Source: Mycobacteroides chelonae | GTDB taxonomy: Bacteria > Actinomycetota > Actinomycetes > Mycobacteriales > Mycobacteriaceae | Reading direction: 5' to 3' | DNA length: 64,000 nucleotides | Assembly (NCBI GenBank): GCA_014204435.1 | Contig: JACHLF010000003.1 | Coordinates: forward strand, 124,001 to 188,000 | In this document: positions 17,688 through 27,070 of the stretch, one piece after another | Position numbering within the stretch: the stretch's first letter is position 1 | Layout: the number at the start of each line of letters is the position of its first letter | The notes under the pieces: generated by a model | What the model was told of the DNA's origin: nothing | The model's input: the letters and a program-made list of their open reading frames with translations, nothing else | Databases searched by the model: none | Translations under genes and position numbers: made by a program

Positions 17688-18265
17688 GTCCGCTGGTCGG
17701 CGTGCTCGCATTGCAGGGTGATGTCAGAGAACATGTTGCGGCCTTGAAAGATTCGGGTGCCGAGGCGCTGGGAGTGCGCCGCCTCGAGGAACTCGGCAAG
17801 GTCGATGGGCTGATCATCCCCGGCGGAGAGTCGACCACGATGAGCAATCTGCTGCGCGTGTTCGAACTGCTTGACCCGCTGACCGAGCGCCTACGCGACG
17901 GCCTGCCGGTCTACGGATCGTGCGCCGGCATGATCCTGCTCGCCTCGGAGATCCTGGACACCCGACCGGATGCGGTGGCACTCGGCGCCATCGATATGAC
18001 CGTGCGGCGCAATGCCTTCGGGCGCCAGGTGGACTCCTTCGAGGGCGATCTGGACTTTGCCGGGCTGCGCGGGCAGATGCACGCGGTGTTCATCAGGGCG
18101 CCGTGGGTGGAACGGGTCGGCGACGATGTCGAGGTGCTTGCCAGTGCGCAGGGGCATCCTGTCGCGGTTCGGCAGGGCAATGCGCTGGCCACGGCATTTC
18201 ACCCCGAGGTGACCGGTGACCGCCGGGTGCACGAGCTCTTCGTCGACATGGTGCGCGGGGCCTGA
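17684..18265 (+). CDS. pdxT: Pyridoxal 5'-phosphate synthase glutaminase subunit PdxT
   Basis: A 193-residue class I glutamine amidotransferase. PGGESTTM forms the oxyanion region, GSCAGM carries the nucleophile Cys, and the C-terminal FHPE has the His and Glu of the triad. It supplies ammonia to PdxS. The GTG at 17684 overlaps the tesB stop. It is followed by a long inverted repeat between convergent genes. Confidence 0.96.
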   Translation: MSPLVGVLALQGDVREHVAALKDSGAEALGVRRLEELGKVDGLIIPGGESTTMSNLLRVFELLDPLTERLRDGLPVYGSCAGMILLASEILDTRPDAVALGAIDMTVRRNAFGRQVDSFEGDLDFAGLRGQMHAVFIRAPWVERVGDDVEVLASAQGHPVAVRQGNALATAFHPEVTGDRRVHELFVDMVRGA

Positions 18266-18269
18266 CGCC

Positions 18270-18325
18270 GAGCGCATACCAGGCGCAGCGATTCTGCTCG
18301 ATTCACCTGCGTGCGGTATGCGCTC
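18270..18325. terminator. Bidirectional hairpin between pdxT and the HD gene
   Basis: Perfect 11-bp arms GAGCGCATACC (18270-18280) and GGTATGCGCTC (18315-18325), with a 34-nt centre able to form a further CGCAG/CTGCG stem. It fills most of the 72-bp gap between two convergent genes, so it probably ends transcription from both sides. Confidence 0.6.
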
Positions 18326-18337
18326 GCTGTGGCTCAC

Positions 18338-18865
18338 TCACCAGCGCAGCATGGGCATCGGGCGTGACGGGTGCTTGAGCGTCCACTTGCCGGCGGTGCG
18401 CAACAAAAATCCGTGAAAACCGCCGTAGGGCAGTGCCTCGACCACTTCGCGCACATCGGCTCGCTGCAGGCCGGTCCAGGCGTACAGGCCGCGGAAGGCG
18501 TCGATCCGATCACCGAGCCGGAAGGTCTCGACCCACAGGTCGTCGGCCGATCTGAGCTTGTGGTGGTCGGCCACCATCGCCGTGAGGCGAGCGATGTCGG
18601 TGATGCCGAACTCCGGTGCTAACTGTTCGGCCAGATCGACCGAAGGGTCCAGATAGTCCCAGGTAGCGGCGGTCCAGATGCCGATGTCGTGTGTCGCCCA
18701 TGCCAGGGCGATCTCCGGCGGCGCCTGGGTCATGCCGAGAAGGCGCAACTGATAGTTCATGCCGCGATACAGGTGGTTGCGGTAATCGGTGAGGCTGTCG
18801 CCGACGGTCGACGCGTATCGGTCCAGCACCGCGTCGACGATCGGGTCTTCCACCAGGACAGTCAT
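18338..18865 (-). CDS. HD-domain protein
   Basis: A 175-residue all-helical protein. ATHDIGIW provides the HD pair and ADHHKLR a later metal-binding His, as in HD phosphohydrolases. The first metal-ligand His may be in RNHLYRG. Substrate is unknown; related mycobacterial proteins are annotated only as HD-domain proteins. The ATG at 18865 is chosen because the longer frame is antisense to yebC. It is divergent from yebC across a 79-bp gap. Confidence 0.78.
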   Translation of the reverse strand: MTVLVEDPIVDAVLDRYASTVGDSLTDYRNHLYRGMNYQLRLLGMTQAPPEIALAWATHDIGIWTAATWDYLDPSVDLAEQLAPEFGITDIARLTAMVADHHKLRSADDLWVETFRLGDRIDAFRGLYAWTGLQRADVREVVEALPYGGFHGFLLRTAGKWTLKHPSRPMPMLRW

Positions 18866-18888
18866 GTGATTCACCCTAAGTGCGCGAG

Positions 18889-18894
18889 TACACT
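18889..18894 (+). promoter_or_regulatory. -10 box upstream of yebC
   Basis: TACACT is a good match to TANNNT in the 79-bp divergent gap between the HD gene and yebC. Transcription would start near 18901. Confidence 0.45.
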
Positions 18895-18944
18895 CGGGCA
18901 GCGCAGAAGTGCGACAGAACCTAGAGAAAGTAGTACAGGGGTAC

Positions 18945-19700
18945 ATGAGCGGCCATTCCAAGTGGGCCACCACCAAGCACCAGAAGGCCGTCAAAGACGC
19001 GCGCCGTGGCAAAGAGTTCGCCAAGCTGATCAAGAATATCGAGGTCGCTGCGCGGACCGGCGGTGGCGATCCGGCCGGCAACCCGACGCTCTACGACGCC
19101 ATTCAGAAGGCCAAGAAGACCTCGGTGCCCAACGACAACATCGAGCGGGCCCGCAAGCGCGGTGCCGGCGAGGAAGCCGGTGGCGCCGACTGGCAGACCA
19201 TCATGTACGAGGGCTACGGCCCCAACGGCGTGGCGGTGCTCATCGAGTGCCTGAGTGACAACCGTAACCGCGCTGCCGGTGAGGTTCGGGTCGCGATGAC
19301 CCGCAACGGTGGCAGCATGGCCGATCCGGGTTCGGTGTCGTACCTATTCTCCCGCAAGGGCGTTGTGACGCTGGAGAAGAACGGTCTGTCCGAGGACGAC
19401 GTGCTCACGGCCGTGCTGGAGGCGGGCGCCGAGGAGGTCAACGACCTGGGCGAGACCTTCGAAGTTATTTCCGAGCCTACAGACTTGATCGCGGTCCGTC
19501 AGTCACTGCAGGAGGCCGGGATCGACTACGAGTCGGCGGAGGCCAGCTTCCAGCCGTCGATGAGCGTGCCCGTCGACGTTGACACCGCCCGCAAGGTGTT
19601 CAAGCTGGTCGACGCGCTGGAAGACAGCGACGATGTGCAGAACGTCTACACCAACGTGGATTTGTCCGACGAGGTGCTCGCCGCGCTCGACGAAGACTGA
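18945..19700 (+). CDS. YebC/PmpR family regulatory protein
   Basis: A 251-residue protein with the invariant start [22 protein letters not shown] and the block [15 protein letters not shown], then [13 protein letters not shown]. The family (Rv2603c in M. tuberculosis) comprises DNA-binding regulators in some bacteria and ribosome-associated factors that help translate proline-rich stretches in others. Length is normal. The ATG at 18945 fits the family N-terminus. Its last 55 bp are antisense to the end of the PAP2 gene. Confidence 0.93.
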   Translation: MSGHSKWATTKHQKAVKDARRGKEFAKLIKNIEVAARTGGGDPAGNPTLYDAIQKAKKTSVPNDNIERARKRGAGEEAGGADWQTIMYEGYGPNGVAVLIECLSDNRNRAAGEVRVAMTRNGGSMADPGSVSYLFSRKGVVTLEKNGLSEDDVLTAVLEAGAEEVNDLGETFEVISEPTDLIAVRQSLQEAGIDYESAEASFQPSMSVPVDVDTARKVFKLVDALEDSDDVQNVYTNVDLSDEVLAALDED

Positions 19701-20257
19701 CCCGCGGCCCAGAACGCCAGGGTCACCGCCGCGGTGGTGACCAGCACGGCGCCGATGGTGTCAGTGACGTAGTGATACCCGCAGGCGACCTGCCCGAGCA
19801 GTCCGAGTGTGCTGATAATCCCGGCGGCGATGTAGGCCCATAGGGCTCCGCCGGCGACCAGCACCAGCATCCCCATGACCGCCACCACGAAGGTGGTGTG
19901 CCCGCTGGGGTAGGCGAGGTAGCCACCCTTTTCGCGGCCGACCAGCATCTTGGTGGCCTGGGTGGTCCAATTCGCCACGAACGGGCAGAGGAGTACCACC
20001 GCCGCGACCCGCCACTGCCGCCGGTACAGCTCGAAACCGACGCACGCCGCGAGCACCGGAACCAGGAACACCCAGTCGGTGAAGAACAGCAGCCAGCGCG
20101 GCTGTACCCCGAGCACGTGCTGGGTGGCATCGAAGAACCACACGTCAAATGGGGTCGAACCCTTTCCGACGGAGAATCCGAGCAGCAGCATAAAGATCAC
20201 ACCGAGGGGCGGCCACCACTGAATCGTTTTCTCGCTGGGCAGTTTTCCGGCAGACAC
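19646..20257 (-). CDS. PAP2-family membrane phosphatase
   Basis: A 203-residue protein with five or six transmembrane segments. The three phosphatase motifs are recognisable: [10 protein letters not shown] (KX6RP-like, with Glu-Lys-Gly in place of the usual end), YPSGHTT (PSGH) and the [12 protein letters not shown] block (HxxxD). It probably dephosphorylates a lipid phosphate such as phosphatidate or a polyprenyl diphosphate on the outer face of the membrane. The GTG at 20257 is the start. The 3' end overlaps yebC on the other strand by 55 bp. Confidence 0.85.
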   Translation of the reverse strand: MSAGKLPSEKTIQWWPPLGVIFMLLLGFSVGKGSTPFDVWFFDATQHVLGVQPRWLLFFTDWVFLVPVLAACVGFELYRRQWRVAAVVLLCPFVANWTTQATKMLVGREKGGYLAYPSGHTTFVVAVMGMLVLVAGGALWAYIAAGIISTLGLLGQVACGYHYVTDTIGAVLVTTAAVTLAFWAAGQSSSSAASTSSDKSTLV

Positions 20258-20388
20258 CCCGACGACAGTAATCGGCGGGGACGTCGACCCCGAATCGTGC
20301 CGGCTGCTGGGAAATCAAACGTCACTGGGCGGCGCTACTGCGATGTCAACGCCTGTGGTGAACATCTGTTGACAGGGTGCCCTCGTGG

Positions 20389-20565
20389 ATGTCGGATGAG
20401 ATGTCGATCACGGCGACAGTGGTCGGAACCCTGCTGATCGCTGCCGGCTCATTGCCGGTGATTCGCACCGTCGTGCGGTTCGATCGGCCGGGCAGCCGAC
20501 ATGTGCGCAGTCCGATGATCACCGGGGTCATTACCGTCTGCTCGTCGACGAGCATGGAGCCCTAA
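20389..20565 (+). CDS. Possible small membrane protein
   Basis: A 58-residue open frame with one hydrophobic stretch (ITATVVGTLLIAAGSLPVI) followed by a basic tail (RTVVRFDRPGSRHVRS). ATG codons lie at 20389 and 20401; ribosome-site support is weak. It is the only candidate in the 336-bp gap between the PAP2 gene and the TetR gene. It may be a real small protein or the remnant of a larger membrane protein. I recognise no family. Confidence 0.3.
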   Translation: MSDEMSITATVVGTLLIAAGSLPVIRTVVRFDRPGSRHVRSPMITGVITVCSSTSMEP

Positions 20566-20593
20566 AGGTTCGCGACTCGGCGGGATGCGCGAG

Positions 20594-21169
20594 CTAGGAA
20601 GCGTCGCAGCCATCCGTCGAGCAATCCAGGTAGTACTGGATTGTCGGGGCGACCAATTCGATGATCTGTTCGTGCGTCATATCGGGCACGTGTCCGAGCT
20701 GGATGACGTACCGGCACATGGCCAGGCCGATCATCTGAGTACTGATCAGCGTCGCCCGCTCAAGCGCGCGGTCTGCCGTCAACGATTCGATCACCGGCAC
20801 CATCTGGCTGCTGAAGATCTCGGCCATGCGTGCGCGTGCCGACTCCTGTGACACCGTCGCCCGCAGCAGGGCGACCATGGTGTCGTCGGCCTCCCACTTC
20901 TCCAGGAAGTGCTCGACGAGAGCGGCCCCCAGCTGCGATCGCGGAATCTCGGTGAGGTTCTCGGGCAGTTGGATGTCGAAGTTGGCGGCGGCCGCGAACA
21001 GCTTGCCCTTGTTGCCGTAGTAGCGCATCACCAGTGACGGGTCGATGCCCGCGGTTGCTGCGATCGCCCGGATGGTCGCCTTCTCGTATCCGACGCCCGC
21101 GAAGTGCTCCTGGGCGGCCTCGAGGATGGCCGCGCGAGTGGCGTCCGATCGTCGAGGTTCGAGAGACAT
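20594..21169 (-). CDS. TetR family transcriptional regulator
   Basis: A 191-residue protein. [48 protein letters not shown] is a complete TetR helix-turn-helix region, and the C-terminal part ([20 protein letters not shown] onwards) resembles the common actinobacterial TetR C-terminal domain. It is divergent from ruvC with 122 bp between start codons. No neighbour makes an obvious target. Confidence 0.88.
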   Translation of the reverse strand: MSLEPRRSDATRAAILEAAQEHFAGVGYEKATIRAIAATAGIDPSLVMRYYGNKGKLFAAAANFDIQLPENLTEIPRSQLGAALVEHFLEKWEADDTMVALLRATVSQESARARMAEIFSSQMVPVIESLTADRALERATLISTQMIGLAMCRYVIQLGHVPDMTHEQIIELVAPTIQYYLDCSTDGCDAS

Positions 21170-21257
21170 GGGCAGAGCTTAGGCCAACGCATGTTGACAT
21201 TTTCCGGAGCCCTCGCGTGTTGCTGTGCCGAATGGGCAGAATCCCTCGATATGCTGA

Positions 21258-21273
21258 TCGAACAATTGTTCTA
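21258..21273 (+). promoter_or_regulatory. LexA (SOS) box upstream of ruvC
   Basis: TCGAACAATTGTTCTA matches the mycobacterial SOS box TCGAAC-N4-GTTCGA at all but one position, and its core GAACAATTGTTC is a perfect palindrome. It lies 18 bp before the ruvC GTG and just downstream of a TATGCT -10 box at 21250-21255, so bound LexA would block ruvCAB transcription. ruvC is a known LexA target in M. tuberculosis. Confidence 0.85.
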
Positions 21274-21291
21274 CGGCGAGAGGGCTGGCAC

Positions 21292-21849
21292 GTGCGGGTG
21301 ATGGGAGTCGACCCGGGTCTTACCCGGTGTGGTCTGTCCATGGTCGAGGCGTCGTCGGGCCGTAAGGTTGTCGCCCTGGATGTCGACGTTGTGCGTACCC
21401 CCGCCAACCAGCCTCTGCCGCAACGACTTCTGGCGATCAGCGAGGTCGTCGAGCATTGGATGGACACGCACTGCCCGGATGTGATCGCCATCGAGCGCGT
21501 CTTCGCGCAGCAGAACGTATCCACGGTGATGGGCACCGCCCAGGCCGGTGGCGTGATCGCGCTGTCCGCGGCCAAACGGGGGATCGAGGTCTATTTCCAC
21601 ACCCCCTCGGAGGTCAAGGCGGCCGTCACCGGCAACGGCCGGGCGGATAAATCCCAGGTGACTGCGATGGTCGCCCGCATCCTGAACCTGCAGACGGCGC
21701 CGAAGCCCGCGGATGCCGCTGACGCGTTGGCCCTGGCAATCTGTCACTGCTGGCGCGCGCCCATGCTGGCCAGAATGGCCAAGGTGGAGGCCGCGGCGGA
21801 GGAACAACGGAAGGCCTTCGCGGCCCGGATGAAGGCGGTGGCCCGGTGA
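21292..21849 (+). CDS. ruvC: Crossover junction endodeoxyribonuclease RuvC
   Basis: A 185-residue resolvase with RNase H-like fold. [10 protein letters not shown] carries the first catalytic Asp (D7), IERVF the Glu, and [14 protein letters not shown] the last acidic pair. It cuts Holliday junctions held by RuvAB. The GTG at 21292 gives the family N-terminus MRVMGVDPG. It is first in ruvCAB, overlapping ruvA by 4 nt, under an SOS box. Confidence 0.97.
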   Translation: MRVMGVDPGLTRCGLSMVEASSGRKVVALDVDVVRTPANQPLPQRLLAISEVVEHWMDTHCPDVIAIERVFAQQNVSTVMGTAQAGGVIALSAAKRGIEVYFHTPSEVKAAVTGNGRADKSQVTAMVARILNLQTAPKPADAADALALAICHCWRAPMLARMAKVEAAAEEQRKAFAARMKAVAR

Positions 21850-22445
21850 TTGCTTCGGTAAAAGGCGAGGTCATCGACATCGCGCTCGACCATGTGGTGA
21901 TCGAGGCCGCGGGTGTCGGCTATCGCGTCAACGCCACCCCGGCGACGCTGTCGACGCTGCGCCGTGGCACCCCGGTGCGGCTGATCACGGCGATGATCGT
22001 CCGCGAGGATTCGATGACGTTGTACGGCTTCACCGACACCGATGCGCGTGACTTGTTCCTGACGCTGCTCGGCGTGTCCGGAGTGGGGCCGAAGATCGCG
22101 ATGGCCACACTCGCGGTCTACGACGCGTCGACCCTGCGTCAGGCGCTGGCCGACGGCGATGTCGCCGCGCTGACTCGGGTGCCCGGCATCGGCAAGCGCG
22201 GTGCCGAGCGCATGGTGCTGGAGCTGCGGGAGAAGGTGGCAGCAGTCCCCAGCGGGTCCACCGAATGGGGACGCGGCGCCGCGTCGCTGGTGCGCACGCA
22301 GGTCGTCGAGGCACTCATCGGCCTCGGTTTTGCCGCCAAGCAAGCCGAGCAGGCCACCGATACCGTGCTGGCCCAAGACGACTCCGATGAAGACACCTCG
22401 ACCGTGCTGCGATCGGCGCTGACCCTGCTGGGCAAGACACGATGA
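21846..22445 (+). CDS. ruvA: Holliday junction branch migration protein RuvA
   Basis: A 199-residue protein. It has an N-terminal OB fold ([21 protein letters not shown]), two helix-hairpin-helix motifs ([11 protein letters not shown] and [13 protein letters not shown]) and a C-terminal RuvB-binding three-helix domain ([15 protein letters not shown]). It binds four-way junctions and loads RuvB. The GTG start overlaps the ruvC stop. Confidence 0.97.
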   Translation: MIASVKGEVIDIALDHVVIEAAGVGYRVNATPATLSTLRRGTPVRLITAMIVREDSMTLYGFTDTDARDLFLTLLGVSGVGPKIAMATLAVYDASTLRQALADGDVAALTRVPGIGKRGAERMVLELREKVAAVPSGSTEWGRGAASLVRTQVVEALIGLGFAAKQAEQATDTVLAQDDSDEDTSTVLRSALTLLGKTR

Positions 22446-23509
22446 GTCGATTCGACGAACTGGACGGCGACGAGGACGACTTCGAGAGCGCCGAGATGTC
22501 CGGCGCGCTCACCGTGGGCGAGAACGACATCGACGCAGGGCTACGCCCTAAGTCGCTCCGGGAGTTCATCGGTCAGCCGAGGGTGCGCGAGCAGCTGGAC
22601 CTGGTGCTGTCGGGTGCCAAGAATCGTGGCGGCACGCCCGACCACATCTTGCTGTCCGGACCGCCCGGGCTGGGAAAAACCTCGCTGGCCATGATCATCG
22701 CCGCCGAGCTCGGATCGTCGCTGCGGGTGACCTCCGGGCCGGCGCTGGAACGCGCGGGCGATCTGGCCGCCATGCTGAGCAACCTCGTCGAACACGATGT
22801 GCTCTTCATCGACGAGATCCATCGGATCGCCCGGCCCGCCGAGGAAATGTTGTACCTGGCCATGGAGGACTTCCGGGTCGACATCGTCGTGGGCAAGGGG
22901 CCCGGTGCGACGTCCATTCCGCTGGAAGTGGCTCCGTTCACACTGGTGGGTGCGACCACGCGATCGGGCTCGCTGACCGGTCCGCTGCGCGACCGCTTCG
23001 GGTTCACGGCACATATGGACTTCTACGAACCCGACGAGCTGGAGCTCGTGCTGGTCCGCTCGGCGGGGATCCTCGGCATCGAGTTGGGGGCCGACGCCGG
23101 CACGGAGATCGCTCGGCGGTCCCGGGGCACCCCGCGTATCGCCAACCGATTGTTACGGCGCGTCCGTGATTATGCCGAGGTGCGTGCGGACGGGGTGATC
23201 ACCGTGGACGTCGCCAAATCGGCCTTGGAGGTGTACGACGTCGACGAGCTGGGCCTGGACCGTCTGGACCGGGCGGTGCTTTCGGCGTTGACGCGTAGTT
23301 TCGGCGGCGGCCCGGTGGGCCTGTCGACGCTGGCAGTGGCGGTCGGGGAGGAGTCGACCACCGTGGAAGAGGTGTGCGAGCCGTTTCTGGTGCGTGCCGG
23401 GATGCTGGCCCGAACTCCGCGCGGACGTGTGGCGACACCGCTGGCGTGGACGCACCTGGGCTTGACCCCGCCGCCACACGTCCTGGGGCACGTCGGGCTG
23501 TTCGACTGA
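22442..23509 (+). CDS. ruvB: Holliday junction DNA helicase RuvB
   Basis: A 355-residue AAA+ motor. Walker A is [11 protein letters not shown], Walker B LFIDEIHR, sensor 1 VGATTRSG, and the C-terminal winged helix contains [22 protein letters not shown]. It drives branch migration with RuvA. The ATG overlaps the ruvA stop by 4 nt. Confidence 0.98.
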   Translation: MSRFDELDGDEDDFESAEMSGALTVGENDIDAGLRPKSLREFIGQPRVREQLDLVLSGAKNRGGTPDHILLSGPPGLGKTSLAMIIAAELGSSLRVTSGPALERAGDLAAMLSNLVEHDVLFIDEIHRIARPAEEMLYLAMEDFRVDIVVGKGPGATSIPLEVAPFTLVGATTRSGSLTGPLRDRFGFTAHMDFYEPDELELVLVRSAGILGIELGADAGTEIARRSRGTPRIANRLLRRVRDYAEVRADGVITVDVAKSALEVYDVDELGLDRLDRAVLSALTRSFGGGPVGLSTLAVAVGEESTTVEEVCEPFLVRAGMLARTPRGRVATPLAWTHLGLTPPPHVLGHVGLFD

Positions 23510-23623
23510 CAGACACCCGCACATGCGGAGGCCCGGGGTTCGCGTCGATTCCACAGAGTCAGATGGCACACTGGTGACTTGTCGCGTGCGCGTTTCACGC
23601 CGACCCTGCCTGCCTTGACCTGG

Positions 23624-23645
23624 ACCCAACGGAAACCCAACGGAA
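23624..23645 (+). repeat. Tandem 11-bp direct repeat before yajC
   Basis: ACCCAACGGAA occurs twice in tandem (23624-23634, 23635-23645), 18 bp upstream of the yajC ATG. It may be leader or operator sequence, or a simple duplication. Confidence 0.6.
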
Positions 23646-23663
23646 AGAACCCCGAAAGCCGCC

Positions 23664-24002
23664 ATGGAATCGATCATCGTCTTCTTGCCGCTCATCCTCG
23701 TGATGGGCGCATTCCTGTTCTTCGCCAACCGGCGGCAGCGCAAGGCCCTCGACGCCACCATCGAGCTGCACGAGTCCCTGGCGATCGGCGACCGGGTACA
23801 CACCACGTCCGGCCTGCAGGGCACCATCGCCGCCGTCACCGACGACACCGTGGACCTGGAGATCGCACCCGGCGTTGTGACCCGCTGGATGAAGCTCGCT
23901 GTCCGCGACAAGATCGTCGATGAGGTTGAAGACAGCGCAGCCGCCGACGACGGCACGGTTGGCGATGTCGAGAGCAGCGGGGTCGAGCTGACCAAGGAGT
24001 AG
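23664..24002 (+). CDS. yajC: Preprotein translocase subunit YajC
   Basis: A 112-residue protein: one N-terminal transmembrane helix (IIVFLPLILVMGAFLFFANRRQRK), then the YajC domain with LAIGDRVHTTSGLQGTIAAV, and an acidic tail. It joins SecDF in the accessory complex of the Sec translocase. It precedes secD by 69 bp. Confidence 0.92.
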   Translation: MESIIVFLPLILVMGAFLFFANRRQRKALDATIELHESLAIGDRVHTTSGLQGTIAAVTDDTVDLEIAPGVVTRWMKLAVRDKIVDEVEDSAAADDGTVGDVESSGVELTKE

Positions 24003-24071
24003 CGGCTTTCGCCTTTGCTCACATCGCTGAAAGCCCCCGACCCGCCCTCGACAAGCAAGGAGACCGGACAC

Positions 24072-25829
24072 GTGGCCTCGCCATCGGCCCCTGTGCATCC
24101 CATGCGCTACCTGGCTGCCTTCCTGGTGCTGCTCATCGGCGCCTACCTGCTGGTTTTTCTGACCGGCGACAAGCAGCCCAAGCCCAAGCTCGGCATCGAC
24201 CTGCAGGGCGGAACCCGCGTCACCCTGACGGCGCGCACCCCTGACGGGTCTAAGCCGACCAAGGAAGCGTTGACGCAGGCGCAGCAGATCATCAACGCGC
24301 GCGTCAACGGACTCGGTGTCTCCGGATCCGAGGTCATCATCGACGGCGATAACCTCGTCATCACGGTCCCGGGCAACGACGGCAGCGAGGCCCGCAACCT
24401 GGGCCAGACCGCCAAGCTCTACATTCGGCCCGTCGTGCAGGCCGTACCGGCGCAGCCCAAGGAAACACCGGAGCCCGGCGCACCGCAGGGCGGTCAGCCC
24501 GCGGGCGGTCAAGAGGTGACCCCGCCGGAGCCGGGTGCGGGCAAGCCCGCGCCCGCCGCGCCGTCCCCGAAGCCACAGCCGCGGCCATACCCTGCGCAAA
24601 CCACCACGCCTGCGCCGCCGCCACCTGCTCCGGCGACCAAGCCCGCGACGCCCAATGCCACGACGGCTCCGGCTCCTCCCACCGATCTACCGCCCAAGCC
24701 GGGCAGCGGGGAGGAACGCAAGCAGCTGATCGACTTCGAGAAGCAAATCAGGCAGAGCGAGGACCCGCGGATTCAGATGCTGGCGCTGCAGGTTCAGGCC
24801 TCGCGCTGCTACGACTCCGACGACCCGCTGGCGGGCAATGACGACCCGAACCTGCCCCTGGTCACCTGCGGTGACGACAGCCAGGGCGGCAAGGCCGCCT
24901 ATCTGCTGGACAAGTCGATCATCAGCGGCGAGGAGATCAAGGACGCCAGCTCGGGACTGGACCAGCAGCGCGGTATCTACGTGGTGAGCATGGAATTCAA
25001 GCCCACCGGTGCCAAGGTCTGGGCCGATTACACCTCGGCGCACTGGCAGCAGGGCACCCAGACCGCGTTCACGCTGGACTCCAAGGTGATCAGCGCTCCT
25101 GCCATTCGCGAGCCCATCCCCGGCGGCAAGACCGAGATCAGCGGGCAGTTCACCGCCGATTCGGCCAAGCAGCTCGCGGCGGCCCTCAAGTACGGTTCGT
25201 TGCCGCTCTCGTTCGAGTCTTCCGATGCCCAAACCGTCTCGGCCACACTCGGATTGACCTCGCTGAGGGCCGGACTGATCGCGGGCGCCATCGGCTTGGC
25301 GATCGTGCTGCTGTACTCGCTGATCTATTACCGGGTACTGGGCGTGCTGACCGCGTTGTCCCTGGTGGCCTCCGGCGCCATGGTCTTCGCGATCCTGGTG
25401 CTGCTGGGCAGATACATCTCTTACACCCTGGATCTTGCGGGTATCGCGGGTCTGATCATCGGTATCGGCACCACCGCGGACTCGTTCGTGGTGTTCTTCG
25501 AACGCATCAAAGATGAGATACGAGAAGGCCGTTCGTACCGCTCGGCGGTGCCCCGCGGTTGGGCACGCGCCCGCAAGACGATCCTGTCGGGTAACGCGGT
25601 GACCCTGCTGGCCGCCGTGGTCCTCTACATCCTGGCCATCGGGCAGGTGAAGGGCTTCGCCTTCACCCTCGGACTCACCACGATCCTCGACGTCGTAGTG
25701 GTCTTCCTGGTGACGTGGCCACTCGTCTACCTGTCCTCCAAGTCCGCGACCCTGTCCAAGCCCGCGTACAACGGGCTCGGCGCGGTCCAGCAGATTGCCC
25801 GCGAACGTAAGGCGGCAGCACACGCATGA
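24072..25829 (+). CDS. secD: Protein translocase subunit SecD
   Basis: A 585-residue membrane protein that uses the proton gradient to pull secreted proteins across the membrane. TM1 (residues 11-33) is followed by the [12 protein letters not shown] motif and the first periplasmic domain. An extracytoplasmic Pro/Ala-rich stretch of about 90 residues (roughly 125-215) follows, then the conserved P1 part with [11 protein letters not shown], and five C-terminal helices with [26 protein letters not shown] (the D of helix 4). The GTG at 24072 is chosen because AAGGAG lies 9 nt upstream. It overlaps secF by 4 nt. Confidence 0.95.
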   Translation: MASPSAPVHPMRYLAAFLVLLIGAYLLVFLTGDKQPKPKLGIDLQGGTRVTLTARTPDGSKPTKEALTQAQQIINARVNGLGVSGSEVIIDGDNLVITVPGNDGSEARNLGQTAKLYIRPVVQAVPAQPKETPEPGAPQGGQPAGGQEVTPPEPGAGKPAPAAPSPKPQPRPYPAQTTTPAPPPPAPATKPATPNATTAPAPPTDLPPKPGSGEERKQLIDFEKQIRQSEDPRIQMLALQVQASRCYDSDDPLAGNDDPNLPLVTCGDDSQGGKAAYLLDKSIISGEEIKDASSGLDQQRGIYVVSMEFKPTGAKVWADYTSAHWQQGTQTAFTLDSKVISAPAIREPIPGGKTEISGQFTADSAKQLAAALKYGSLPLSFESSDAQTVSATLGLTSLRAGLIAGAIGLAIVLLYSLIYYRVLGVLTALSLVASGAMVFAILVLLGRYISYTLDLAGIAGLIIGIGTTADSFVVFFERIKDEIREGRSYRSAVPRGWARARKTILSGNAVTLLAAVVLYILAIGQVKGFAFTLGLTTILDVVVVFLVTWPLVYLSSKSATLSKPAYNGLGAVQQIARERKAAAHA

Positions 25830-27070
25830 GCACCAGTAACGACACGGTGAGCAACGGCAACGGAACCGACAAGGACGTCACAGACGCCGAGACCTCCGCG
25901 AAGGAGCCCACCTCCACGGCGATCGCGACCACCAGCGCGGCACCGGAACACGGGTTCTTCTACCGCCTGTACACCGGAACTGGCGCCGTCGACGTCGTCG
26001 GCAGGCGCAAGCTCTGGTTCGGGATCAGCGGCGCCTTCATGGTGGTCGCGATCCTGTCGATCGCCATCAAGGGATTCGTTTTCGGCATCGACTTCGAGGG
26101 CGGCACCAAGGTCTGGTTCCCGAAGGGCGATGCCACCGTCCAGCAGACCGAGGACGTGTTCAGCCAAACCCTGGGCCACGACGCGGAATCGATCGTCGTC
26201 ACCGGAACCGGTGAGACGGCCTCGATCCAGATCCGCACGGAGAAGCTCGACAACGATCAGTCGGCGAAGCTGCACAAGGCATTGTTCGACAGGTTCGCGC
26301 CCAAGGGGCCGGACGGTAAGCCGTCCATCGACTCCATCAGCGACTCGGACGTCTCGGAGACATGGGGCGGGCAGATCACCAACAAGGCGATCATCGCGCT
26401 CGTCGTGTTCCTGGTGCTGGCTGGCATCTACATCGCGGTCCGCTACGAGCGCTACATGGCCATCGCCGCGCTTGCCGCGCTGGTGTTCGATCTGTTGGTC
26501 ACCGCGGGTGTGTACTCACTGGTGGGATTCGAGGTCACCCCGGCGACGGTGATCGGCTTGCTGACCATCCTCGGATTCTCCTTGTACGACACCGTGATCG
26601 TGTTCGACAAGGTGGAGGAGAACACGCACGGGTTCCAGCACACGTCACGGCGGACCTTCGCCGAGCATGCCAACCTGGCCGTGAACCAGACGTTCATGCG
26701 GTCGATCAACACCAGCCTCATCTCGGTGATCCCGGTGCTCTCGCTCATCGTGGTGGCCATTTGGCTGCTGGGCGTCGGCACTCTGAAAGACCTTGCGCTG
26801 GTTCAGCTCGTCGGCATCCTGGTGGGTACCTACTCGTCCATCTTCTTCGCGACCCCGCTGCTGGTTGCCTTGCGTGAGCGCACGGAACTGGTCTCGAGCC
26901 ACACCAAGAAGGTGTTGAGCCGCCGTAAGCCGGATGCCGCGCCCCTGGCAGACACGGCCGGCAAGACCGTCAAGGCGGCGTCATCCGATGCCGCGGCGAC
27001 CGGGGTGCGGCCCGCTAAACCGAGGCCCGGTGCCCGCCCTCAAGGTAAGCGAAACGTGCGGCGGCACTGA
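25826..27070 (+). CDS. secF: Protein translocase subunit SecF
   Basis: A 414-residue partner of SecD. A charged N-terminal extension of about 65 residues precedes TM1, then [12 protein letters not shown], a periplasmic domain, and five helices including [26 protein letters not shown] with the conserved Asp. A basic Ala/Lys-rich tail follows (about 40 residues). It overlaps secD and meets the next ATG in TGATG. Confidence 0.95.
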   Translation: MSTSNDTVSNGNGTDKDVTDAETSAKEPTSTAIATTSAAPEHGFFYRLYTGTGAVDVVGRRKLWFGISGAFMVVAILSIAIKGFVFGIDFEGGTKVWFPKGDATVQQTEDVFSQTLGHDAESIVVTGTGETASIQIRTEKLDNDQSAKLHKALFDRFAPKGPDGKPSIDSISDSDVSETWGGQITNKAIIALVVFLVLAGIYIAVRYERYMAIAALAALVFDLLVTAGVYSLVGFEVTPATVIGLLTILGFSLYDTVIVFDKVEENTHGFQHTSRRTFAEHANLAVNQTFMRSINTSLISVIPVLSLIVVAIWLLGVGTLKDLALVQLVGILVGTYSSIFFATPLLVALRERTELVSSHTKKVLSRRKPDAAPLADTAGKTVKAASSDAAATGVRPAKPRPGARPQGKRNVRRH

